64,000 nt of DNA from Channa striata (GCA_033026295.1 CM065170.1:21637220-21701219), one strand, 5' to 3'; shown: positions 22,896 through 35,417, numbered from the stretch's first letter. Numbers and translations: made by a program. Notes: a model not told the origin generated them from the sequence alone.

Positions 22896-23714
22896 ATTAA
22901 TGTTTTTCGTTTTTATTTCTTTTTAAACATTTTAATGCATTTATTTATTTGCGCTCTTGTAATAGAGTTAAGATTTTTCTGGGGACAATGCTTCTTCGTT
23001 TTTGTACTTAAGTGTCATAAAAGGGCTTTCCTGGGTCCTTGTGCAATTCCAAATTGTAGGTGTGACTCAGACTTTTATCATGCATGAAAAGACAATAAGC
23101 ACTGACATTGCCAAAAGCTGTTGCCTGAACAGGAACTAACATAGGGATCTGAGCTTCTGTGAACCCTGCCTCGCTTACCGGCAATGTTATACACCTCTGA
23201 TTTATGTAAAATATGGTCACATTCTCAATTAATTCAGTGAACTAGCTAACAGGTTTTTCAAGCATCAAATATGAAATAATTTAGTGGTTCTCTGATGCTG
23301 TCTTAAGTTTTTCCTTTCCGTTCTTTTTTCATAAGAGTGGCTGTGCACCTTAAAGGACATGGGAAAACAAACTGGATGCCAGTTGCAAGAACAACTAATT
23401 AATAATCATCGCATGGACAAATACTGTTTAACAACACAATTTTAAAAAATGTGTATCTCCTTTCCACCTTTTGGTAGCTTGTCTAAATTTTTCTGGTGTA
23501 ATTTAAATTTGAAACTTTAATACAACAGACATTTGTAACCACATACAGTGCTATTCTGCTGCTTATTCTTGGGATATTAGAAGTTATTGTTATCTAGTGC
23601 TGGTTTACTAACTATATGAAATATTATTACAGCCTACTACAGCTATAAAAGGATGTTGAAAATATTTGTTAAGTATTTCAGAGAATTTTTTAATACATTG
23701 AGAGAATATTTGTA

Positions 23715-23716
<2 letters not shown>

Positions 23717-23751
<35 letters not shown>
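23717..23751. repeat. AT microsatellite
   Basis: About 16 tandem AT units, some 30 bases from the donor site of prkx exon 1. Confidence 0.95.
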
Positions 23752-23752
<1 letters not shown>

Positions 23753-23788
23753 CACTGGGCTTTTTTCCAAGTAAGACATGTTACTCAC

Positions 23789-23924
23789 CAACTGTGGCAA
23801 TAGTTTCCAGATCCTCCAGACAGTATATCCGCTTATTTGGGGCCGCTTCTTCGTAAGTGTTTTTACTTTCTTTCAAGGAAGTGGTCTCAATGTTGACTCC
23901 GACCTTTGCTTTGGAAGCAGCCAT
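23789..23924 (-). CDS. prkx: PRKX-like protein kinase, exon 1 coding part
   Basis: The first coding exon, 136 nt on the - strand. ATG at 23,924-23,922 has a purine at -3 and G at +4, and an in-frame TGA lies two codons upstream, so this is the natural start. It encodes MAASKAKVGVNIETTSLKES, a variable N-terminal tail, then NKRIYCLEDLETIATV, which leads into the kinase fold, and stops one base into a Gly codon at donor 'gtgagtaa'. Joining to 16,490 restores VGTGTFGRV across the splice. PRKX proteins have a short, poorly conserved tail before this point, which fits. The kinase acts in cAMP signalling in cytosol and nucleus. The remaining exons are outside the window. Confidence 0.92.
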
Positions 23925-24440
23925 ATCTCACTTTCGGTTCTAGATAACTATCTGGTTTTATCAAACTCCAGCAAGGCGAATACAGATTTCTTATCAGACA
24001 TTTTTGGACGGAGTGAGTTTTCCGTCCATATTCTTTGAGCTTTGACAGCACAAGTCGGACATTAGTAACATAAAGCCGTTTGAGAACAAATATGGAGGAC
24101 GTTTACCTTCACTAAGAGATAAAAGGACCTGAAACCACAGACTTTAGTAGGACAAAGACGCTGGAGACAGGTGCCCTGGCATGTAGCGTTAACAGCTAAC
24201 ATCCACGGGCTAATGGGAGCAGCACCGCAGTACTAAGGGCATAGCTTAACACCACACAATAAAACCTGGAGTCAAATTCACTTCTCAAGACTAAGCAGCA
24301 CTAGAATACCGCAGCTTTTTTCACTTAACTTCTCTTAGTCTCTCCATTATTTCCTCATCTGCAACAACACATCTCAGCGAGTAGCTCTTCTTCCGTCCGC
24401 ATCAAACAGGAAGAGAAACAATATCACTGTCCCGTAAGTA
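23925..24440 (-). promoter_or_regulatory. prkx: prkx 5' UTR and promoter region
   Basis: The region upstream of the prkx start, richer in GC and CpG than the flanking intron. Candidate ETS-type cores (GGAA) lie on the - strand near 24,437-24,445 (accggaaatact) and near 24,388-24,394. No TATA box sits at a convincing distance. The transcription start cannot be fixed from sequence. Confidence 0.45.
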
Positions 24441-25116
24441 TTTCCGGTTGGGACTTTGAAAATAAAAAAATAGCTTTAAAAACATCACGTGTTCATGATG
24501 CGTTCAGCAAAGCAAAATATACGCCCCCATTAGACTACTATGGTTTTCATGGGGGGGCATAATATATCTTAGACAAAAATCAATTGATAGTATTCCTAAA
24601 AAAGTGGCTGGTCTGGCTTTTTTTAAAAAAACAAAAGCAATTTCTGCTAAACATAACAACTTCCTGTATTTTCCATCTGACTGTATGTGCCTTGACACGT
24701 CGGCAAGCCACTGACTTTATGTTGAAAAACCTTGGCCAATGAAAAACAAGTTGCCCTGGTGCATTAACCAATAATGTGTGAGAAAGGGCGTGGTGAACTG
24801 ATGTAAAAAAACTGTTCCAGGTGTGGACACGAACAAACATCAAAAAAGCTACATTTACCTGAAAAGAATTTACAAAATGCACAAAATAATATTGGTTTAA
24901 ATTTTATAGATAGCAATTACATATATTATTAATCTTTTGTGACTTTTTCAAATGACAAACACAAAACCCTCTGGCCGGTAAAACAACAAAACAGCTAAAA
25001 TAAGGTAAAAAACTAATAAATACACACAAACAGGTTACATTGTAAACAACATATGCATACACCAGAGGTGATACACACAAGTATATACATTTGCAAAGAC
25101 ACAGCAGCATACATGC
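24441..25116. other. Unassigned sequence upstream of prkx
   Basis: No gene recognised. Two 'ccaat' pentamers occur near 24,735 and 24,768. Open frames here are short, and none resembles a known protein. Confidence 0.4.
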
Positions 25117-25371
25117 TAATAAATGGTCTGAACTTATATAGCAGTTTTCTACCTGTTGGTACTAGCACTTTATATTGCTTCTTATCGTACCATTTACACT
25201 CACACACACATTCGTACACTGATGGTGGAGCTGCTATGCAGCTGGCCAACACTCACTGGGAGCAACTAAGCAGGGTTCAGTGTCTTGCTCAAAGACACTT
25301 TGACATGTGACCAGAGGAGCCGAGGATCAAACCAACAACTGTAGCTACTAACTGCGCCACAGTCACTCACA
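25117..25371 (-). repeat. SINE with tRNA-like head
   Basis: A nearly complete reverse copy. On the - strand it begins 'gtgactgtggcgcagttag' (A-box type), has 'ggtttgatcc' (B-box type), the body 'ttgagcaagacactgaaccc' and ends 'aagttcagaccatttat'. It is the best 3'-complete copy in the window and the reference for the interrupted copy at 26,582-30,138. Confidence 0.75.
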
Positions 25372-26099
25372 ATAATAATAATATGTACACACATTTGTAC
25401 ACATCTATTTATATCTAAATATAGGCATCAACTAAAAAACTTCAAATGTGAAGAAAGATTTCCTGTAGTGTGATTCAACAGTAAGATCCTCTATGACCTA
25501 AGATCCTCTTAAAATGCATTCTACAACTGTAGGCTTCAAACTGTAAAAGCAATGAATAATAAAACCCAACATTATTAAATAAATGTAAGGCTTAAATACG
25601 TTACAACTGTGAAGGCTAAAATTGGAAGGGAGATTAAAGTTGTCAGGAGGTAAAAGAGAAAACAAAAAAAATGCCACTTTTGCAGACTACAATACTTATA
25701 AAGTTTTATATACTTTATAAGTATGCTAATACTTATAGAGTTTCAGCTCCCTACACGTGTTCCCTCCCTACACTCCCTACCCTAAGGCTGGCATATACTG
25801 TAACCCCTGTGGTCTAAATAAATCCAGTTAATTCTCAATATCAGACCTATTTGAAATGGGGATAATTTAGTTTGATTACTGTAATTATTTCTTGATATGC
25901 ACATTCAGTTATTTTATAGTGTTTTTGATATGACGTTATTAAAGTAAAACTGAGCTGTAACTGTAACTTTATTTCTTAAGCCCTTTAAAACAACAAGGTT
26001 GAATAAAGTGCTGTACAAGTTAAGACAAAAAATATTCAAATAAAAAAAGATAATGAGAAATGAATAAAAAACAAAAATTTAACAATAAATAAATAAATA
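25372..26099. other. Unassigned AT-rich stretch
   Basis: No gene seen. 'tacttataaagttttatata' forms a near palindrome with 'actttataagtatgc' around 25,690-25,735, and A-rich runs precede the LINE that follows. Confidence 0.4.
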
Positions 26100-26581
26100 A
26101 CACACATAAAATAATGTCAACAACTCAAACTGCATCAAACGCCAGTGAAAACAAATGGGTCTTAAGAAATGATTTAAAAACAGGCAAGGCTGCCACAGCA
26201 AAAGCTCTGTCCCCTCTGAGCTTCCATTTAGTTTTTGGTACACTCAGGAGCAGCAGGTCAGCCAATCTCAGTGACCGAGGAGGAGTATATAAATGCAGAA
26301 GTTCGGAGAGATACATTGGGGCAGCACCATTTAAACATTTAAAAACAAATAAGAGAAGTTTAAAATGGATCCTAAAATGCATAGGCAGCCAGTGAGGAGA
26401 GGATAAAATAGGTGTAATGTGGTCATGTTTTCTAGTGCCAGTTAAAAGACGTGCAGCAGCATTTTGGATAATTACAGTACATTACAGTAATCCAGTCGGC
26501 TGGTAAGAAAGGCGTCGATTACTGTCTCTGCTTAGTAAGAACTGGCTTAACTTTGAAAAAACTAGACTTTATAACAGACTG
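26100..26581 (-). mobile_element. L2-type LINE, C-terminal segment (antisense)
   Basis: On the - strand a clean frame (26,382-26,125) reads MHFRIHFKLLLFVFKCLNGA, LLHLYTPPRSLR, then SVPKTKWKLRGDRAF and KTHLFSLAFDAV, the well-known C-terminal end of fish L2-clade ORF2. Upstream, other frames give NAAARLLTGTRKH-type residues. The copy continues at 30,139-30,640 and is split by the SINE plus LINE between. Confidence 0.85.
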
Positions 26582-26802
26582 GGGCGACTGTGGCGCAGTT
26601 GGCAGCGTGGCCGTCCACCAATCCTACAGTTGTTGGTTTGATCCCCAGCCCTTCTGATCATTTGTCAAAGTGTCCTTGAGCAAGACACTGAACCCCGCTT
26701 AGTTGCTCCTGGTGAGTGTCGGCCAGCTGCATAGCAGCTCCCCCATCGGTGTATGAATTTGTGTGTGATTGTGAGCATGAATGGGTAGATAAGAAGCAGT
26801 GT
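26582..26802 (+). repeat. SINE, 5' part (split by LINE)
   Basis: Begins 'ggggcgactgtggcgcagtt' (A box) with 'ggtttgatcccc' (B box), then the 'ttgagcaagacactgaaccc' body, ending at 'aagaagcagtgt'. The 3' end resumes at 30,097 after the CR1-type LINE. The tRNA-like promoter boxes are well kept. Confidence 0.8.
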
Positions 26803-29800
26803 GAAGATGGCGCCACGTGAGTGGCAGCGAGTTTTAGCAGTTCTGTGTTTTTCTTCCCATCTTTTTATTTTTATTTGTATGCTGTATGTTTGCTGTGTCT
26901 TTTCTTTAAACCCCTGTGGAGTTGTGCAACCAGTGGTAAAAACTTTATCACTTTTGCACTATGTCTTATCATCCTTTTTCAACTTTTTGAGTCGGACTCG
27001 GGAGACCCTTTGAACTGTGGCTCTATTGTTTACACGCGGGACCAACTGCTAGCTCTTAGCCGTGTCGAGCTTCTCCATGGGAGGAAGCTGGATATTCCAG
27101 CCGAGATACGGAGGAAAAGACAAGGCTGTAGAGCTGGCGTCAAACGCCAGGAGAGACGACACAGATATAAGCCCGTTTTACCATCTGTTATTATGGGAAA
27201 CGTCCGCTCTCTTTCCAAAAAGATGGATGAGCTAGCGGCACTCGTAAGGCTACAACACGTGTACAGGTAGAGCAGCTTACTGTGTTTCACCAAGACGTGG
27301 CTCAACCAGGACACGCCGGAGTGCGGCAGAGAGCGGTAAGAAGAAGGGAGGCGGACTGGCGGTGTTTGTGAACAACAGATGGTGTAACCCCGGGCACATC
27401 ACTGTTAAACAACAACTCTGCAGAAAAGACATGGAACTGGTGGCAGTTAGCGTCCGGCCGTACTACCTCCCGCGGGAGTTTTCTCACGTGTTGGCGGTCA
27501 CTGCTTACGTTCCTCCATCGGCCGACGCCGGTGCCGCGTGTGAGCGCGTGCACAGCACCGTGTCTCAGCTGCAGACCCAGCACCCACAGGCCCTGATCCT
27601 CATCTCTGGGGACTTTAATCCTCTCCACCACCCTCCCCAACTTCACCCAGTACGTTAACTGCCACACAAGAGACAATAAAACTCTGGACCTGCTATATGC
27701 TAACACAAAGAATGCATATACCTCCACCCCCCTTCCCCCTCTGGGTCGCTCCGACCATAATCTCGTCTCTCTGTCTCCTGCTTACACTCCAGTGGTGAAA
27801 AAACAGTCACCACAGGTGAAAACAGTGAAGATCTGGACAGAGGAGGCGAGTGAACAGCTGAGGGACTGCTTCAACACCACAGACTGGCACATTCTCTGCA
27901 GTCCACACGGGGAGGACATCGACAGTCTCACACACTGTGTCACGGACTAAATAAACTTCTGTGTGGAAAACACCGTGCCATCCAAGACAGTACGGTGTTT
28001 TCCCAACAACAAGCCCTGGATGAGCCCTGAGCTGAAGGCCCTGCTGAAAGAAAAGAAGAGGGCCTTTCTCTCTGGGGACACAGAGTGTCAGAGTGCAGCG
28101 GGTATTAAAATTCAAAATCAGGAGGTGCAAGGACAGCTACAGGAAGAAAGTGGAGCATTGTCTGGAGCAGAACAACGTCCGTGAGGTGTGGAGAGGACTG
28201 AAACACATCTCAGGCCACGGTGAGGGTGGGGATGGTCGACAGGCTATGGATGACCAGACCTGGGCAAATGAATTAAATCTGTTCTTTAACAGATTTGATT
28301 CTGCCCAGTCCCCAGCCCCCATTCACATGGCCCCCTCTTCACACCGCTCCAGTCCAGTCGTCTCCTCCCAGCTGCAGCTCTTCACACCTCAGCTCCATAC
28401 AGACCACTCTGCCCCTTCTCCCACTGTCACAGAGAGCTCCCAACAACCCACAGCTCCAGACCAGTCACCACCCACCCCCCTCTACCTCACTGTGGTCCAG
28501 GTTAGGAGAGAGTTAAGGAAGACTAAGGCCAGGAAGGCCACAGGCCCTGACAACATCAGCTCCAGGCTCCTCAGGGAGTGTGCAGACCAGCTCTGTGAGG
28601 TTGTTCTGTCACTATTCAACCTGAGCCTTAGACTGGAGAAAGTACCAGTGCTGTGGCGGACTTCCTGTCTGGTTCTGGTTCCAAAAGAATCACATCCCAA
28701 GGAGCCGAACCACTACAGACCTGTCGCCTTAACCTCCCACCTGATGAAGGCTATGGAGAGGATCATCCTTGGCTACCTCCGCACTCAGGTGAGCTCAGCA
28801 CTGGACCCGCTGCAGTTTGCCTATCGACCTGGCATCAGGGTTGACGACGCCATCATCTACCTGCAGCACCGGGCCCTGTCTCACCTGGAGTCTCCTGGGA
28901 GTACTGTGAGGGTCATGTTCTTTGACTCCTCCAGTGATTTCAACACCATCCAGCTATCACTGCTGAGGGGGAAGCTGGAGGTAGCAGGCGTGGACCAACA
29001 CCTAGCTGCCTGGACCGTCAACTACCTCACGGACAGGCCACAGTTCGTGAGGCTGCGGGACTGTGTGTCAGATGTGGTCGTCTGCAGCATGGGGGACCTC
29101 AAGGGATGGTGCTCTCCCCTTTTCTTTTCACACTCCACTTGCAGACTTCAAGTACAACTCCCACCTCTGTCACCTGCAGAAATTCTCGGACGACACAGCC
29201 ATTGTTGGCTGTGTACTGGGTGAGAATGAACAGGAATACAGGGGGGTCATCTCGGACTTTGTGGACTGGTGTGAGAACAATTATTTGTTCCTGAACACCA
29301 GTAAGACAAAGGAGTTAGTGCTTGACTTCAGACGAAACCCCTCCACCACACACACTGGTGAGCATCCAGGGCTCAGACATTGAAATTGTGGACACCTTTA
29401 AATACCTGGGTGTCCACCTAAACAAAAAACTGGACTGGACAAACAACACAGACTCTCTGCACAGAAAGGGCCAGAGTCGCCTCCACCTGCTAAGGAGACT
29501 GAGATCCTTTGGGGTGTGCAGGGAGCTGTTACGGACATTTTATGACACTGTGGTGGCCTCAGCAGTCCTCTATGGTGTTGTGTGCTGGGCTGGGAGCAGC
29601 ACGGACAGAGACAGGAAGAGACTTAACAAGCTAGTTAAGAGAGCTGGCTCTGTCCTGGGCTGCACATTGGACTCCATCGAGGAGGTGGCGGACAGAAGGA
29701 TGTTGGCCAAACTAACATCCATCATGGATATCCCCTCCCACCCCCTGCACCACACTGTGGAGGCTCTGAGCAGCTCCTTCAGCACTAGAGTGTTACACCC

Positions 29801-30096
29801 ACAGTGCAGGAAGGAGCGCTACCGTCGCTCATTCCTCCCCACAGCCATCAGACTATGACACACAATGTGCAATTTTACTTGTATATTCTTATTTATTGTG
29901 CAATAAACCGGATGTTGCAATACTCATCTGTTACATTTTCCAATCTAAATATGTATATATTTAGTTTTTATCCTTAAATTTTAAATGCCTTTTCTGTTTA
30001 ACTATAATGCACATTGTTCTGTGTCCTTGTCTATGGCTGCTAAAGCACAAGATTACTGTGGGATTAATAAAGTTCTATTCTATTCTATTCTATTCT
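26803..30096 (+). mobile_element. CR1/L2-type LINE (Rex1-like), near full length
   Basis: It starts with 'gaagatggcgcc', has about 390 bp of leader, an AP-type endonuclease, reverse transcriptase and a 3' end with a (TTCTA)n tail at about 30,071-30,096. It sits exactly inside a SINE whose two halves lie on either side, so both ends are fixed. At 3.3 kb it is the only 5'-complete LINE of this family here; shorter copies are at 761-1,217 and 9,634-11,151. I place it in the CR1/L2/Rex1 part of the jockey-type LINEs. The exact clade is uncertain. Confidence 0.85.
27192..29858 (+). pseudogene. LINE ORF2: endonuclease and reverse transcriptase, broken
   Basis: Seen in order: MGNVRSLSKKMDELAALVRL (endonuclease start), GGGLAVFVNNRWCNPG, ALILISGDFN (catalytic Asp-x-Asn), then in another frame TLDLLYANTKNAYTS and GRSDHNLVSL (catalytic Asp-His). 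The linker has NKPWMSPELKALL. The reverse transcriptase has RKATGPDNISSRLLRECADQ, SCLVLVPKESHP, NHYRPVALTSHLMKAMERII, DPLQFAYRPGIRVDDAIIYL, FFDSSSDFNTI (palm), a frameshift near 29,100, FSDDTAIVGCV (catalytic), another near 29,340 and the C-terminal VCWAGSSTDRDRKRLNKL. A stop after 27,269 and another at 27,949 also interrupt it. All catalytic residues remain but the frame has at least five breaks, so the copy is dead. Confidence 0.88.
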
Positions 30097-30138
30097 AAAG
30101 TGCTTTCAGTACCCACAGGTAGATGTGTACAAGCTTTA
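30097..30138 (+). repeat. SINE, 3' part
   Basis: 'aaagtgctttcagtacccac' followed by 'aggtag' continues the SINE at 26,582-26,802 ('..gcagtgt' joined to 'aaagtgctttgagtacc' in intact copies). Its presence proves that the LINE landed within this SINE. Confidence 0.75.
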
Positions 30139-30640
30139 GGTGGGTGTCCATTTTAAACAATTTCTGATTTGGCGTATTCAGCCAAGGGACCCAAGTCTAC
30201 AAAGGCAGCAGCTCCCTTAGATGAGTTGGTTCCCAGCACAATTACCCCAGTCTTTGAATCATTAAAATGTAAAAAGTTAAAAGCCATCCAAGCCTTAATG
30301 TCCTTTAAACAGTCCAATAATGAACTGACAGAGAAACCTCTTATTTAGAGGGACATAGATCTGAAAGGCATAAGCATAGCAATGAAAAGAGATTCCATGT
30401 TTTCTGAGGATGGAGCCAAGGGGCACCAAATACAAAGAAAACAGAACAGGGCTTAAAATAGAGCCTTGTGGAACCCCACAGGACAGAGGAGCAGAGGAGG
30501 ACTGGAAATCTCCAAGTTGAAAACAAAAACTTCTGTCCTTTAAGTAGGATCTAAACCAACTCAGAGCTGGGCCCTTTATACCAACCCAGTGTTCTAGACG
30601 GAGATCTAATGGATTGATTGATTGAGCTATTAGTATTTAC
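30139..30640 (-). mobile_element. L2-type LINE, RT segment (antisense)
   Basis: On the - strand, in changing frames: WVGIKGPSSELV, FLFSTWRFP, PLSCGVPQG-type residues, FHCYAYAFQIYVP (in place of the catalytic YADDTQ) and LGTNSSKGAAAFVDLGPLAE. It is the upstream part of the copy that ends at 26,100. Catalytic Asp residues are mutated and several frameshifts are present. Confidence 0.75.
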
Positions 30641-33600
30641 ACTGCAATGTGTCTTTTTAACACTGTCTGTAGCATGATTATAATTTAGATAGAGATGGCC
30701 TCAAATTTGCAGTTAAATTTAAGGTCATCTCTAAAACTGTGTCTTCAAACTGAAACTCTGAAACTATTTGGCACTCCACTATGATACTGGCAGAGCTTCT
30801 CTGAGGCTTTCAAACAATAAGTAAAGGAAAAAAGGGTTTAGCAGGATCTTAGTCTGAAAGATAACATTTTGTGGAGTTCAGCTGATGTCATTCAGTGAGT
30901 TATCTTGATAAATGAGGCTCAAAGTAATTATTTTAACAAAAAATGTGTTTAATGACTTTAGACATGGGAAGAAGAAGAAATTTCAAAGGTTTATTCACGG
31001 AAAAAACTATCCACATTTAATCTATTGCAAGATATCTGTGGACTAGTTTCTTCTGTTTGGCTGTTATTAATCAATAAGAATCAATCATGTGGAAATGCTA
31101 ATGCCTGGATGTTAGAATGGAAGCTAAAACTGAAAAAGAAACAATACCAATGACTATCTGGTGATGAACCAGTGGATCAATTATTCCTCCTTGCAAGTTT
31201 TACCTTATGGTCCATGGAGTTTTCCTGGCATGGGGTAAACTAATATGTCTAAAGAATAGTACTTACGGAGAGCTGGTATTTCAAGTTAGATTGAGTGATG
31301 GGGGAAATGCAAAAGACAACAGTGATCATAAGCCTTGTGTAGCACTCAGGCTCAACACCACGTTGATGCCACATGATGTACCTAGGTCCTGAGAAGTAAT
31401 ATGAAACAAGTTGATTAAGTAAGAAACACTTAGCAGGTTTATAACAATCCATTTACAGGTCTTTTTTTTCATCCCCTTCAAAAATTTCTCTCTATCCATT
31501 AGGGAAAAATGTGTGTTTGACCTTTATTTCCTGGGAGGTTCTTGCAAGCCCATTAGACTCATTACGTAAGGTGAAATTCAAAGCAGCTGGTCATAGTGCT
31601 TTCAGGTGGCCTGCATGCTATTTGTAATTAGACTGGCTCACCAACAAGTTCCAGCAACAATTTCAAATAAAACCAATCAGAGCTTCCAAGTAAGGAAATA
31701 AAATCCAGCTTTATCAACAGATGACAGTTATTAACTTCTCAGGCTTTAACTTACTTTGTTACAATAAATCTGTTCTCATTAATTACTGCTTACATCACGA
31801 ATATCTTAAGCTCAATAATCTTTGTAATCTGGTTTATCACCCTCTTCTCTGTCTATGCTATGGGGTGAGCAGGGGTTAAAACAGCATGACCCGTGAAGAG
31901 TTAACCCCTTTATGCTTAGATACTTTGAAGTTACACCTGGAAGTGTGGATTTTCTTTGCAGCCAGATAATAGAGTAAAGGAGGATGTTTAGGTGTGCTTT
32001 AAACATCTACTACACACATGACTTAGGTATATAGAATGCTATATAAATAAAACTAAATAAATCCACTGTGAATCAACAGGTTCTTGGATGTTCTTAGTGT
32101 CATGGATAGTACATCTTTAGCCAATTGTATTATGTGCTTATAAATAATAGTGACTTTATATACATTATGATTTTTTAAGCTGGTATTATTAGAACACAAC
32201 AAAAAACAACAACAAAATGAAAACAAAACCTTGGTTCGTTCAAAGTAATGTTGAGAGCCCTGTTGTGCTGTCATGAAGTCTGTCCTCCAATGAAATATGA
32301 TGAGTAGGTCTTTTTACTGGCAACCAAAATGACTCATGGTGACTAATAGATATGTGTGACCATTTAGCAACATCCAGTGGCAACAAAACATTAGTTAGTA
32401 TTTAGACACAGAAGCATTTGTCTGAAAGAGGCAGGGGTGGGGGATGAGCCACAACAGACAGGACTTTTACACAAGAGAGTGGATTTTTTGTCCAGTGTGC
32501 AGCTGTTGTTGTTGCTGTGTTTGAGTGTTAGGAAAAAAAAACGGCTGCCAACAGTATCTAGCACTTCTTTATTGTGTTTACATGCACTTAAGTAACCAGG
32601 GGAATCATAGAAATACGTTTTTTAGTCAGTTTTATTATGAAACCTGGTTACTATATATTACATGCAACAAAACCATAATTTCTCCTTTATCTCTGACTTA
32701 TTTGGAAGCCTGGTACACAGATTTTAACTGTACAGTGACAGAAAAGACTGCTCTCTGACCTTCCTTGTGTGTCTGTGTGTTTGTGTTCATGCTGCAGCAG
32801 AGTGACAGCCCAGGGGAAGCGAAACAGGAAAAAAGGGAGGATGCATGCAGTTGATCTACAACAGGAACTGTCTCAGTTTAAACAGCCCATGGGGAAATGT
32901 GCCTTATTAGACTTCTATGAGGCACTTTCTGTATTACTTACATTTCATTATGGACTTTAGACAGACTTTGTTTTAAAAATAAGGCTGCATCACTCCATAA
33001 TGATCTCATGCTTTTTTCAGCCTTTCACTCAGCTGTATGTTCTCTGCAGTCTTTTGTCCCGCACATGAACAGTTGAAGAAAACCAATTAGAAACCTGCCT
33101 ATGCATAGACATGGCAAAGAAATTCGTTCTCTGACATTCCTCTGACTCCTATGTGGGTAACTCAGAAACTAAAACCAGCAATGATTTGCCTCCACCTCAC
33201 ATTCAGTATCTGTCAGTCTACAACCCGGATTAGCTTGTTCCTCTGTGTCATAAACCTCAATAGCTATTAAAAACACATTATCCAGACACATTGCTTCACT
33301 ATGTGACATGATTCGTCATTTTATTTAACATGTGTAATTTATTAAGAAATATTGCAACTTTTACTCTGAAGCACTATAATTCCACTAGAGAGTCAACATG
33401 CACGGTAGACTCTCTCACTTCAATTATGGTGATTCAAAGTTGAAAAAAGTTGATATTTCCAACAACTTTGGACTACACTTGATGTTTAAAAGTAATATAA
33501 AATTAATTAATTTACATCTCAGCATCTCATCATACTTTGGAGATAACAAGATTTGGGCAAGCACGTCAGAATGAACTGGCAATAAAAAAGTGTGAGCATA

Positions 33601-34499
33601 ACACTTCGCTGCATGAATAGTGCACAAAAAAATAAGTGTTTTCATGTTTTATTAAGTTGAGCAACAATTTGTCTCCCTTAGATTTATGTAAAATGCATTA
33701 TACATAAATGGGCTCACCCATGTAGCACATAGAGCAAATGATTATGTACTTCTTTTAACTTGTTTGAGCAGGAATTGGGCTTATTTTGACAAATATAACC
33801 ACATCAGTCTACATTTATCACAAAGTAGCTTTAATAATGTAGCATCCAGACCAGAGTAGGGTGGTTAACCTCCATTTGGCAATAGTAGAGAGATAGATCC
33901 ACCATGTAATAAACTTTCTTTCTTTCTAAAACAATCCACCATTGACTCTCCCTTAACAGCAAAAGACCTTGTGTTCCACTTTCCAGAGAACTGTGAGTAA
34001 AACAAAAAAACACATCTGTTTCCAGGCCACAGATTGACACCAAGGACCATGGATACAGTTTCGGTTTGACACACATACCATTTGCATACATTTTGCTTTG
34101 AGATTTCTACTAGACCCAAAAACTGTCTCATAACTCTGAGAGATCAGTAACTGAAGCCAATGTGTTCATAAGAAAATCTGGCGTAATTTGATAAGACTGT
34201 TCTTTTTATGATGAGAAATCACAAAGTTATAAATTAAAAGGGTTAATTCAGGATGATGAGAGAGTAAGTCATATGGTGCAACAGTGCCATCCTTTGGTGC
34301 ATGTTATAAGTGCACCCCAGAGGGTACTCATCTAATTTATTTTTGTTGCCTGAAAGTTAAAATACGATGTCATATTCTTCTGTCAATTCTGTACATTACA
34401 CATACATGTTACATATTCAAGCACACCTTGTGTGCACCAGTTATGATCATGTCATTTTTATATTAATTCAACGCTACAATTTGTTAATTATGTCCATAT
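30641..34499. other. Long unassigned stretch
   Basis: AT-rich sequence with no convincing exon, splice pair or element core. Open frames are all below 90 residues; the longest overlapping pair (33,831-34,131, - strand) includes LGVNLWPGNRCVFLFYSQFS, which I cannot place. Single-copy intergenic DNA plus undetected old repeats is the likely content. Confidence 0.45.
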
Positions 34500-35417
34500 T
34501 AATGCATGACTGAATTCCTAATTGTTTTTGTGTGTTCTTACAGTGTGTTAATATGTATTACACAAGGCTGATTTACCTTGTCATAATCATTGGGTTTCAT
34601 CTGTTCAATAGAATTCTTACATGTATGTTAAAAAGAGACACTAACCATTACACTAATCTTATCATGTCACTTTAAGCATTTTAACCTCCATAGGAGTTTG
34701 AAAGGCAAAACAGTTTTAATATGTTACTTTCTTTTATATTATGAAATTTTGGGCTTGATGAAAAAACAAATCTCCACTCGACGTGTGTGATTAAACCAAA
34801 CAAAAGATTTAATTTGGGAGGGAGGTTCAGCCCTCGTGATAAATTTGAATCACTGGCAAGCACGCCCTTCGAATCTTGGCATCGCCCCAGGATATATAAC
34901 AAAGTTTAAATCCCATTTATATGGGTTCCAGCTCAGTTCCAGCTCCTGTTATAGCGAAGCTCCAGTTCGAGCTTTTACACAACTTCAGAGTTCCATCCTG
35001 AAGAAGTAATGAGCCTCGGTTAAGGAAGCTTAGCTAATATCGTCAAAAAGTATTCTTTGTTGTTAATTCTCTCGTCTGCACCTTTTGAAAACAATTCTTT
35101 TACCACCCACATTTTTCTATCTATTCTTATCTTTGTGATTCATTTTTGATGACTGGAACTTGGTTCGAGCAAACCTCGATCTTTGTTTTGAATTAGAAAG
35201 CTATTCCAAATTAAAAAAGAGCTAGTTTTGTGTTCGTCTTTCCTCATAAAAAACAGGTAAGGTCACTGAAACTGAAAGGAACTCATGAAAAAAAGACTGA
35301 TTTGGGTTAATTAAAGTTAAATTCTATTGTTTACTTAGCTTGGTCTTTTGATGTTGGACCATTGTTGGTCCAAGAATAATATTTTAATCATGGCTTGGTT
35401 CGGCATAAAATTGAACC
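34500..35417 (+). mobile_element. Retroviral-type LTR, copy B
   Basis: Direct-orientation relative of the LTR at 3,714-5,560. It keeps 'ctgaattcctaattgttttt', 'taagcattttaacctccata', a TATA-type 'ggatatataacaaag' (about 34,889) followed 80-130 bp later by 'cttcagagttccatcctgaa', and ends before the primer-site-like 'tggtgccccaacttcgag' (35,418-35,435). It lacks about 800 bp seen in the reverse copy. No gag or pol follows. A leader-like remnant runs to about 35,640. Confidence 0.65.

Larger units (their letters stand above)
16491..23788 (-). other. prkx: prkx intron 1
   Basis: A 7.3-kb intron with donor 'gtgagtaa' (23,788-23,781) and acceptor 'ctgccttag'. It holds only repeats and AT-rich sequence, including items at 16,640-16,890, 17,660-17,880, 22,365-22,470, 22,730-22,895 and an AT microsatellite beside exon 1. 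I saw no other coding exon. The open frames inside it (for example 20,728-20,964, - strand) resemble nothing I can name. Confidence 0.8.

Noticed and set aside
24580..24882. 100-residue - strand frame upstream of prkx
   Set aside because: Phe/His-rich with no domain, no splice context and no similarity to known proteins.
25053..25310. 85-residue + strand frame over the SINE at 25.1 kb
   Set aside because: It lies mostly within the reversed SINE and is not protein-like.
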